Assembly (NCBI GenBank): GCA_947499935.1
Contig: CANMQH010000001.1
Span: forward strand, 1-64,000
Length of the DNA: 64,000 nucleotides
Direction: 5' to 3'
Origin: an uncultured Algibacter sp.
GTDB taxonomy: Bacteria; Bacteroidota; Bacteroidia; Flavobacteriales; Flavobacteriaceae
The notes below the pieces were generated by a model, which was given only the letters and a program-made list of their open reading frames with translations, did not search any database and was not told the origin of the DNA. The translations under genes and the position numbers were made by a program. This document shows positions 27,201 to 35,900 of the stretch, in pieces. How positions within the stretch are numbered: position 1 is the stretch's first letter; each line of letters starts with the position of its first letter.

Positions 27201-27731
27201 ATGGAAGCTTCAAAAGTTATTCACGCTATTTATACCGATGATGATGTATTAATGTCTGCCGTTAAAAAGGTAAAGACAGAAAAGCATCATATCGAAGAGA
27301 TATATACACCTTTTCCTGTTCACGGACTAGACAAAGCTATGGGATTAGCACCAACACGAATTGCTATTACAGCATTTATGTATGGTTTGGTAGGTTTAAC
27401 CGTTGCCATAGTTATGATGAATTTTATAATGATTGAAGATTGGCCTCAAAACATTGGAGGAAAACCAAGTTTTAGTTATATACAAAACATGCCGGCTTTT
27501 GTACCAATTATGTTTGAACTTACAGTGTTTTTTGCAGCGCATTTAATGGTTATAACGTTTTATTTAAGAAGTAGAATGTGGCCATTTAAAGATGCTGAAA
27601 ATCCTGATCCAAGAACAACAGATGACCACTTTTTAATGGAAATTGCTGTACATGGAAATGAAAATGAGTTAAAAGACTTACTTGCAGATACAGGAGCAGT
27701 AGAAATTAATATAGTTGATAAAGCCCATTAA
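27201..27731 (+). CDS. actD: Alternative complex III subunit ActD (DUF3341)
   Basis: A 176-residue DUF3341 protein with two transmembrane helices (about 55-77 and 95-120), separated by a loop containing WPQNIGGKPSFS. The N-terminal segment EEIYTPFPVHGLDKAMGL is characteristic of the family. It is a structural subunit of alternative complex III that packs against ActC. It begins 9 bp after the actC stop, so the two are translationally close. Confidence 0.95.
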   Translation: MEASKVIHAIYTDDDVLMSAVKKVKTEKHHIEEIYTPFPVHGLDKAMGLAPTRIAITAFMYGLVGLTVAIVMMNFIMIEDWPQNIGGKPSFSYIQNMPAFVPIMFELTVFFAAHLMVITFYLRSRMWPFKDAENPDPRTTDDHFLMEIAVHGNENELKDLLADTGAVEINIVDKAH

Positions 27732-27825
27732 TAACTATATGTAGTGCGCATAACGGTTTTAATTTTTTTGAAACAAAAATGTTTAGCGAATTATATTTGA
27801 TTAAAAAAACAATATAAGTTTACAA

Positions 27826-28377
27826 ATGAAAAGCTTAATTAAAATATTAGCAATAGCAGTCGTTTTAGTTGCCGTATCTTGTAAAAAAGATACAGCGCGT
27901 AATTACCAATTTATGCCTAACATGTATGAATCTGCTGGTTATGAAACATATGGCGAAGCTGCATTTCCAAATGGTGTTGAGGCTCAATTACCTGCCGAAG
28001 GCTCTATTCCAAGAGGATTTATTCCTTTTGACATAGAAAATTCTCAAGCGGGTTATGATTTAGCTAAAGAAACGCTTAAAAGCCCTTTAGATTCTATACA
28101 AGTAGATTATGAAAAAGGAAGCCCTTTATATTCAATTTATTGTGCCATATGTCATGGTGTTAGAGGGGATGGAAAAGGTAACTTAGTCAAGCGTGAAAAG
28201 ATTTTAGGCATACCTAGTTATGACGATGCAGGAAGAGCTATTAACGAGGGTAGTATTTATCATACTATATATTATGGTAAAAATGCTATGGGTTCTTATG
28301 CTAATCAATTAAACGAACAAGAACGTTGGCAAGTTGTGGCATATGTTTTAAAACTAAAAGCTGATTTAGAAAAGTAA
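27826..28377 (+). CDS. actE: Alternative complex III subunit ActE, monohaem cytochrome c lipoprotein
   Basis: A 183-residue lipoprotein with lipobox VAVSC (about Cys19), so it is tethered to the periplasmic face of the inner membrane. The single haem motif CAICHG lies near residue 106, and the distal methionine is probably in the GKNAMGSYANQL segment near 150. It is the monohaem subunit that relays electrons from ActA towards the oxidase. The 94-bp gap after actD holds no terminator, so it should remain in the operon. Confidence 0.94.
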   Translation: MKSLIKILAIAVVLVAVSCKKDTARNYQFMPNMYESAGYETYGEAAFPNGVEAQLPAEGSIPRGFIPFDIENSQAGYDLAKETLKSPLDSIQVDYEKGSPLYSIYCAICHGVRGDGKGNLVKREKILGIPSYDDAGRAINEGSIYHTIYYGKNAMGSYANQLNEQERWQVVAYVLKLKADLEK

Positions 28378-28399
28378 GATTGATAAGATTATTATAGAT

Positions 28400-29695
28400 A
28401 TGTATACATTTTCAAATAAATTAAAGACATTTTCCATTGCTCTAATCATTTTAGGAGTATTAGGCGTTGGATATGGTTTTATGACATCTCATAAATCTTT
28501 TGAAGAAGTTGAGCACTTACTTGCAGAAGAATCACATCACGGTGGTGGGCATGCTGAAACAGCTCATGATAACATAAACCAACATGAAAAGCATGTTAAA
28601 CATGTTCAACATCAAATAGCAAATAGACCTTGGTCTGCTTTATATGTTGCTGCATTTTTCTTTATGATGATTGCATTAGGTGTTTTAGCCTTTTATGCAA
28701 TTCAAATAGCATCGCAAGCAGGTTGGTCTCCAGTATTATTTAGAGTTATGGAAGGGATTACTGCTTATTTGTTACCTGGCGCTTTAATTGTTTTAGGTAT
28801 TGCAGCTGCATCACACTTTATAGGCCACAATAATTTGTTTATATGGATGGATCCAGAAGTTGTTGCAGAAGATAAATTGATACAAGGAAAAACAAGCTGG
28901 TTAAACATTGGTGGCTTTATTATTAGAGGTTTAATATTTATAGCAGGTTGGGCAGCATACCGTCATTTCTCTCGTAAATTTTCTATTGCTCAAGATACAG
29001 CAGAAGATAAAAGTTACTTTAAAAAATCATTTCGTATATCGGCCGCATTTTTAGTGTTCTTTATTTATACAGAGTCTATGATGTCTTGGGATTGGATAAT
29101 GAGTGTAGATCCTCACTGGTTCTCAACATTATTTGGTTGGTACGTCTTTGCAAGTATGTTTGTTAGTGGTATTACAGTTATAGCATTAATTACAATATAT
29201 TTAAAATCTAAAGGACAGTTAGAGTTTGTAAACGAAAATCATTTACATGATGTTGCCAAGTTTATGTTTGCTTTTAGTATTTTCTGGACATACTTATGGT
29301 TCTCTCAATTTATGCTTATTTGGTATTCAAATATTCCAGAAGAAGTCACTTATTTTGTAACACGTTTTCAAGACTACAAATTACCATTTTTAGGTATGGT
29401 GGTTATGAACTTTGTGTTCCCTATATTAATGCTAATGAATGCTGATTACAAACGTATCCCTTGGTTTGTTGTTATGGCAGGTTTAGTTATTTTATTTGGA
29501 CATTATATTGATATCTTCAATATGATTATGCCAGCTACAGTAGGAGATAGATGGTTTATAGGAGTGCCAGAAATAGGGTCAATATTACTTTTTGCGGGTC
29601 TATTTATTTTTATAGTATTTACAGCTTTAACAAAGGCACCACTACTTGTAAAAGGATATCCTTTTAGAAAAGAAAGTGAAGATTTTCATTATTAA
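28400..29695 (+). CDS. actF: Alternative complex III subunit ActF
   Basis: A 431-residue quinol:cytochrome c oxidoreductase membrane subunit with about ten transmembrane helices, related to ActC. A His-rich periplasmic or loop segment (about 40-75, SHHGGGHAETAHD) follows the first helix. Family phrases include SMMSWDWIMSVDPHWFSTLFG (about 227). It completes alternative complex III. It is followed after 30 bp by coxB, so complex III and oxidase are encoded as one transcript, in line with the supercomplex they form in Flavobacterium. Confidence 0.94.
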   Translation: MYTFSNKLKTFSIALIILGVLGVGYGFMTSHKSFEEVEHLLAEESHHGGGHAETAHDNINQHEKHVKHVQHQIANRPWSALYVAAFFFMMIALGVLAFYAIQIASQAGWSPVLFRVMEGITAYLLPGALIVLGIAAASHFIGHNNLFIWMDPEVVAEDKLIQGKTSWLNIGGFIIRGLIFIAGWAAYRHFSRKFSIAQDTAEDKSYFKKSFRISAAFLVFFIYTESMMSWDWIMSVDPHWFSTLFGWYVFASMFVSGITVIALITIYLKSKGQLEFVNENHLHDVAKFMFAFSIFWTYLWFSQFMLIWYSNIPEEVTYFVTRFQDYKLPFLGMVVMNFVFPILMLMNADYKRIPWFVVMAGLVILFGHYIDIFNMIMPATVGDRWFIGVPEIGSILLFAGLFIFIVFTALTKAPLLVKGYPFRKESEDFHY

Positions 29696-29725
29696 TTAAG
29701 ATTTAAATAAAGACGAACGATACCA

Positions 29726-30808
29726 ATGACTGCTTTATTAACAATTATAGTTTTAGTATTTATTTTAGTTGCCATATGGCAAATGGTAAAGATTTTTGAT
29801 TTAGCTCAAGCTAAAAACCAAAATGATGAAACCGCAGGCGTTGCCACCGATAAGGACAATACCATTAATGGTTATTTAATGATGGGCTTTTTGGCTTTCA
29901 TTTACATCATTACCATTGTATGTTTTGTGAAATATGGTGATTTGCCTTTAATGTCAAATTCAGCTTCAGCACATGGTCCAACTATAGATAATTTAATGAT
30001 TATTACCATGGTGGTAATCTTTACTGTTCAGACCATTACCCAATTTTTATTGCACTATTTTGCATTTAAGTACAAGGGGGAAAAAGGTAAAAAAGCACTT
30101 TTCTTTGCAGATAATAATAAGTTAGAAGCCGTTTGGACTATTATTCCAGTCATAGTATTAGCTGGTTTAATTATATATGGATTAAACTCTTGGATTAACA
30201 TCATGGGTGTTGATGAAAGTGATGATCCTCTTATTGTTGAGTTATATGCGCAACAGTTTAACTGGAAAGCTAGGTATGGTGGAGCAGATAATACATTAGG
30301 ATTAGCCAATGTGCGTTTAATAGATATTGACCGTGCAAACATTTTAGGTTTAGATGAATCTGACCCTAATGCTCAAGACGATGTTATTACTACTGAGTTG
30401 CACTTGCCTGTTGGTAGGCCAGTATTGTTTAAAATGCGCTCACAAGATGTATTGCATTCAGCTTATATGCCTCATTTTAGAGCTCAAATGAATTGTGTTC
30501 CAGGCATGATTACCCAATTTGGTTTCACGCCAACAGTAACTACTGTTGATATGCGAGAAACACAACAAATGCAAGATAAAGTACTTAGAATTAATAAAAT
30601 TAGAGTTGAGAAAAGCAAAAAATTAGTCGCTAAAGGCGAAGATGCTTTGGAGCGCTATGAATTTGATTACTTATTGCTTTGTAATAAAATTTGTGGTAAG
30701 TCTCACTACAACATGCAGATGAAAATTGTTGTTGAAACTCAAGAAGAGTATAATGCTTGGATGAAAGAACAAAAGAAATTTAAAAATTCTTTATTAAAAA
30801 ATAATTAA
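29726..30808 (+). CDS. coxB: Cytochrome c oxidase subunit II
   Basis: A 360-residue subunit II. It has three hydrophobic segments within the first 160 residues; the last two (about 90-115 and 135-155) are the usual subunit II pair. The periplasmic cupredoxin domain keeps the CuA ligands: His in DVLHSAYMPHF (about 241) and the pair in CNKICGKSHYNM (about 319-323), with the late His and Met. It has no fused cytochrome c domain, so electrons must come from alternative complex III or a soluble carrier. An insertion of about 35 residues between the early cupredoxin strands (RLIDIDRANILGLDESDPNA) is typical of Bacteroidota. Confidence 0.96.
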   Translation: MTALLTIIVLVFILVAIWQMVKIFDLAQAKNQNDETAGVATDKDNTINGYLMMGFLAFIYIITIVCFVKYGDLPLMSNSASAHGPTIDNLMIITMVVIFTVQTITQFLLHYFAFKYKGEKGKKALFFADNNKLEAVWTIIPVIVLAGLIIYGLNSWINIMGVDESDDPLIVELYAQQFNWKARYGGADNTLGLANVRLIDIDRANILGLDESDPNAQDDVITTELHLPVGRPVLFKMRSQDVLHSAYMPHFRAQMNCVPGMITQFGFTPTVTTVDMRETQQMQDKVLRINKIRVEKSKKLVAKGEDALERYEFDYLLLCNKICGKSHYNMQMKIVVETQEEYNAWMKEQKKFKNSLLKNN

Positions 30809-30831
30809 AAAGACAAATACGATATAAGATT

Positions 30832-32625
30832 ATGTCAGCACACGCAGATATTCACGTTCACGAAGACGACCACGGACATCATCATAAGGAAACCTTTATG
30901 ACTAAATATATATTTAGTCAAGATCATAAAATGATTGCTAAACAGTATCTGATTACAGGTACTATCATGGGAATTATTGGGGTTTTAATGTCTATGATGA
31001 TGAGAATACAAATTGCTTGGCCAGAAGAGCCAAACGTTTTATTCGAAGCATTATTAGGTAGTTGGGCACCAGACGGCGTTATGGATGCCGACATATATTT
31101 AGCTTTAGTTACTATTCATGGTACTATTATGGTATTTTTTGTTTTAACTGCGGGTTTAAGTGGGACATTTAGTAACTTATTAATACCATTACAAATTGGA
31201 GCAAGAGATATGGCTTCAGGCTTTTTGAATATGGTATCTTTTTGGTTATTCTTTTTATCTAGTGTTATCATGCTGGTTTCATTATTTGTTGAAGCTGGGC
31301 CAGCCGCAGCTGGTTGGACCATATACCCGCCATTAAGCGCAATACCTTTGGCTCAAGGTGGATCTGGATTAGGAATGACCTTGTGGTTAGTTTCCATGGC
31401 TTTATTTATAGCACAATCGTTATTGGGGTCTCTTAATTACATCGTTACAGTTATTAACTTACGTACCAAGGGTATGTCAATGACTAGACTACCATTAACT
31501 ATTTGGACATTTTTTATAACTGCTGTTATAGGGGTTGTATCGTTCCCAGTATTATTATCTGCTGCGCTATTATTAATAATGGATAGAAGTTTTGGCACAT
31601 CATTTTTCTTGTCAGATATATTTATACAAGGCGAAGTTTTACATTATCAAGGTGGTTCTCCGGTATTATTCGAACACTTATTTTGGTTTTTAGGACATCC
31701 AGAAGTTTATATCGTTATTTTACCTGCAATGGGTCTAGTATCCGAAATTATGGCATCCAGTTCACGTAAACCTATTTTTGGTTATCGTGCCATGATTGCA
31801 TCCATATTAGCTATAGCATTTTTATCAACCATTGTGTGGGGACACCATATGTTTATCTCAGGAATGAATCCATTTCTAGGTTCCGTATTTACATTCACAA
31901 CGTTATTAATTGCTATACCATCGGCAGTAAAAGCATTTAACTGGATAACAACGCTCTGGAAAGGTAATTTACAGATGAATCCTGCCATGTTATTCTCTAT
32001 TGCTTTTGTATCAACATTTATTACAGGAGGTTTAACAGGAATTATATTAGGTGATAGTGCTTTAGATATAAATGTACATGATACTTATTTTGTTGTAGCT
32101 CACTTTCACTTAGTAATGGGGATATCTGCATTATATGGTATGTTTGCTGGTATATATCATTGGTATCCTAAAATGTTTGGTAGAATGATGAATAAAAACC
32201 TAGGTTATATTCATTTTTGGGTAACTGCAGTTTGTGCTTATGGTGTATTCTTCCCAATGCATTTTATAGGAATGGCTGGTTTACCACGTCGTTATTATAC
32301 CAACAGTAATTTCCCGTTATTTGATGACTTAGCCAATGTTAATGTTGTTATAACAATATTTGCTTTAATTGGAGGCGTTGTTCAAATCATATATTTATAT
32401 AATTTCTTTAGCAGTATTTTCTATGGTAAGAAATCTGTTCAGAACCCTTGGAAATCTACAACTTTAGAATGGACAACACCAGTTGAAAATATACACGGTA
32501 ACTGGCCAGGAGAAATTCCACATGTACATCGTTGGGCATATGATTATAGTAAACCAGGTCATGATGCAGATTTTGTTCCTCAAAACGTACCATTAAAAGA
32601 TGGTGAAGAAGAACTTCAACATTAA
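30832..32625 (+). CDS. coxA: Cytochrome c oxidase subunit I
   Basis: The 597-residue catalytic subunit of the haem-copper oxidase, type A. About 12 transmembrane helices are present. The active-site residues are clear: HPEVYIVILP (about 288; CuB His and cross-linked Tyr), WGHHMF (about 336; the CuB His pair) and HDTYFVVAHFHLVMG (about 416-430; haem a and a3 ligands). The Glu-type proton channel is not obvious by eye. The N terminus is His-rich (HADIHVHEDDHGHHH). It ends the operon at a terminator. Confidence 0.97.
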   Translation: MSAHADIHVHEDDHGHHHKETFMTKYIFSQDHKMIAKQYLITGTIMGIIGVLMSMMMRIQIAWPEEPNVLFEALLGSWAPDGVMDADIYLALVTIHGTIMVFFVLTAGLSGTFSNLLIPLQIGARDMASGFLNMVSFWLFFLSSVIMLVSLFVEAGPAAAGWTIYPPLSAIPLAQGGSGLGMTLWLVSMALFIAQSLLGSLNYIVTVINLRTKGMSMTRLPLTIWTFFITAVIGVVSFPVLLSAALLLIMDRSFGTSFFLSDIFIQGEVLHYQGGSPVLFEHLFWFLGHPEVYIVILPAMGLVSEIMASSSRKPIFGYRAMIASILAIAFLSTIVWGHHMFISGMNPFLGSVFTFTTLLIAIPSAVKAFNWITTLWKGNLQMNPAMLFSIAFVSTFITGGLTGIILGDSALDINVHDTYFVVAHFHLVMGISALYGMFAGIYHWYPKMFGRMMNKNLGYIHFWVTAVCAYGVFFPMHFIGMAGLPRRYYTNSNFPLFDDLANVNVVITIFALIGGVVQIIYLYNFFSSIFYGKKSVQNPWKSTTLEWTTPVENIHGNWPGEIPHVHRWAYDYSKPGHDADFVPQNVPLKDGEEELQH

Positions 32626-32646
32626 ATAATAAAATATTATTATCTT

Positions 32647-32678
32647 AAAACCCACCTTTTAATTTAGGTGGGTTTTTT
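32647..32678 (+). terminator. Terminator of the act-cox operon
   Basis: AAAACCCACCT and AGGTGGGTTTT form the stem, with an 8-nt loop and a T6 tail ending at 32678. Confidence 0.92.
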
Positions 32679-32907
32679 GTTAATTTTTAATATCAAATAA
32701 CAAAATTATTGTTCATAACTCCTTAGTTCTCATCTTTTTTACATAAAAATGTAGCTTATTTCTTATTTTATTTTATGGATTTACCGTAAAATTTCAAAGA
32801 AAAAGTGAGCAAATCACTAGGTTTTATCGATGAAATGTAAAATTATTATATTTTTTCGTTGAAATACAAATAAATCAGTTAATTTGCGCAAAATTGTGAA
32901 TAACATG

Positions 32908-32943
32908 TTAATAAGTGTGATTGCTATTATAATCACTTATTAA
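32908..32943 (+). promoter_or_regulatory. Dyad in the adhesin operon leader
   Basis: TTAATAAGTG (32908-32917) is mirrored by CACTTATTAA (32934-32943) with 16 bp between, ending 32 bp before the adhesin ATG. The spacing of 26 bp centre to centre would suit a dimeric regulator or an mRNA stem. The rest of the ~300-bp gap after the coxA terminator is AT-rich with no visible gene. Confidence 0.4.
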
Positions 32944-32975
32944 CATATAAACTAACACATTTTAATTTTTCGATT

Positions 32976-35900
32976 ATGAAAGCTAAATTAACGTTTAGAA
33001 AGACACCGCTATTTGTCTTCTATATTTTATGGTTTTTAGTGTCTGCATTATCTGCTTCTGCACAATGCCCCACAATTACCAATTCTAATCCACCGCCAAT
33101 TTGTGATGCGTCTGGATTTACCTTTAATGATTTAAATACTTTTGCTAATGATGAAGGTGATGGTATTGTATGGTATGATACGGCTACAGGAGGTACACCG
33201 TTTGATGCTAATACGTTCGTTCAAGAGGGAACGTATTATGCTGATGATAATTCGGGAAGTTGCGTGACTAGAATGTCAATAAATGTTGACTTTCAAGTTG
33301 ATGCTACAGGACAAAATCTCGATAGGGTTTATTGTAGTAACGAAAATCCAATTTTCCAAACATATATAGACGAGATTTTACAACCTAATACTCCGGCAGG
33401 AGGTAGTGCCGCGATTTATAGAGACATAAATTTAACTGATCAAGTTAATCCTACAGAAGCTATTGATAACATAGTAAATTATCTAATCGTATTTATTGAT
33501 GCTCTTGGTTGTGAAAGTCAAGTTGAAACAGCAAGAATTATTGTTATTGATGCGCCTGATCCGCCAACACCTACAAACCCACAAATGTTTTGCTCAGATG
33601 CGAACCCTACAATTGCAAATTTAGATCCTGGTACAACCGAAAGTTTTAATTGGTATGCTAGGTTAAATGGTTCTGGTAACCCTGTTTTTCCTGCACTTAA
33701 TCCATCAACTGCATTAGTGAATGGCAGAACATATTATGTACAGGTAAATGGTATTAGCTGTAATAGCGACCCTGTAGCCGTGACTGTAACAATAAATACA
33801 CCCGTAGATGCAGGGACTTTGTCCAGTTTGCAATTTTGTGATGATAGTTTACCAACTACAGATATAAATTTGTTTGACGAATTAGGAGGTTCTCCAGATA
33901 CAACGGGTTCATGGACTGGACCGTTACCAATATCTAATGGTAATTTAGGAACAATAAATATTTCTACTTTAACAGCTGGAACATATGTTTTTACATATAC
34001 AGTACCAACAACTGGTGTATGTCCAGACGGTAGTTCTACAGTAACTATAAATGTTTTTGCAACATTAAGTCCAGGAACTGTAGCAACAGGAGTACAATCT
34101 TCATTTTGTGAGTCTTTACTACCCTCAAATTTTGATTTATTTTCTTTATTAGAAAACGAAGATCCGGGTGGGCAATGGACAAGAGGTGCTACAAGCACAG
34201 ATCCTGTAGTAACATCGCCAATAGATTTAAATGGACTAGTATCTGGAGTGTATAGTTTTACTTATACACAAAATGTAATGCCTAATCCATGTCCAGAAAA
34301 TTCTACTACAGTAGAAGTAACAGTTTTGGAAGACCCAAATGCTGGCGTGGCAGTAAATCAATCATTTTGTGAACGTGACTTATCTACAAGTTCGCCATTC
34401 GATTTATTTGATGCTTTAGATGGGTCGCAAGATAATAATTTAGGGACTTGGAGAGATGCTAATAATGTTATAGTAAGCAACCCTATAGATATTTCGAGTT
34501 TTACATCAACAGATAGTCCATATCGTTTTAATTATACGGTAGACAATGGTATTTGTTTTGATATAGAGGTTATTACTATAACAGTCTTAGAATCGCCAGA
34601 ATCTGGAACACCAGTGGCTACCTTTCCAGAGTTTTGTCAAGGTATAGCACCTTCAAATTTTGATTTATTTACCTTATTAGATGGTGAAGATCAAACGGGT
34701 ATCTGGTATTCGGGAATAGATAACACTGGAGCAACCATTATAAACCCTACAGATTTATCTTCTCTAGTAGTTGGTACTTACGATTTTACATACGAAGTTG
34801 CTGCGATTGGGGCTTGCGATGATGCGTTAGTTACCGTGCAAGTTATTATTAATCCTATTCCAAACACAGGTTCTGCAAATAACCCTGCGCCATTTTGTGA
34901 AAATGATGCAGCACTTGGTAATACATCATTCGATTTATTTACATTATTAAATCCTCCCGTAGATGCAGGAGGAACATGGACAGATGATGATGCGACAGGA
35001 ACATTAAGCGGTAACAATGTAGATTTAACAGGGTTAGCGACTGGAAGTTTCAATTTTACATACAGCATTACAGATGCTAACAATTGTAGCAATAGTACAA
35101 CGGTTACCATAACTATAGACGATGCACCAGAATCTGGAACAGCAAATACCCCAGAAGCATTTTGTATAGGAGACATAACAACAGGACAAACCTATAATTT
35201 ATTTGATTTATTAACCGATGAAGACCAAACAGGTATTTGGACAGATGATGATGGCACAGGCGCTTTATCTGCAAATACAGTAACATTAGATGGTCTATTA
35301 GCAGGGACTTATAACTTTACATATAATGTAAATGCTATTGGTAGTTGTGATGATGTAGATGTTACGGTAAGCATTATAATTAATCTTGCTCCAAATACAG
35401 GAACTCCAACCCCAGCTATATTTTGTGAAAATGATTTGGCAGGAAGTACACCTTTAGATTTGTTTAATCAATTAACTGGAGAAGATACAGGAGGAACATG
35501 GACAGATGATGATGCCACAGGAACATTAAGCGGTAACAATGTAGATTTAACAGGATTAGCGATTGGAAGTTTCAATTTTACATACAGCATTACAGATGCT
35601 AACAATTGTAGCAATAGTACAACGGTTACCATAACTATAGATGATGCACCAGAATCTGGAACAGCAAATACTCCAGAAGCATTTTGTATAGGAGATATAA
35701 CTACAGGACAAACCTATAATTTATTTGATTTATTAACCGATGAAGACCAAACAGGTATTTGGACAGATGATGATGGCACAGGCGCTTTATCTGCAAATAC
35801 AGTAACATTAGATGGTCTTACAGCAGGGACTTATAACTTTACTTATAATGTTAACGCTATTGGTAGTTGTGATGATGTAGATGTTACGGTAAGCATTATA

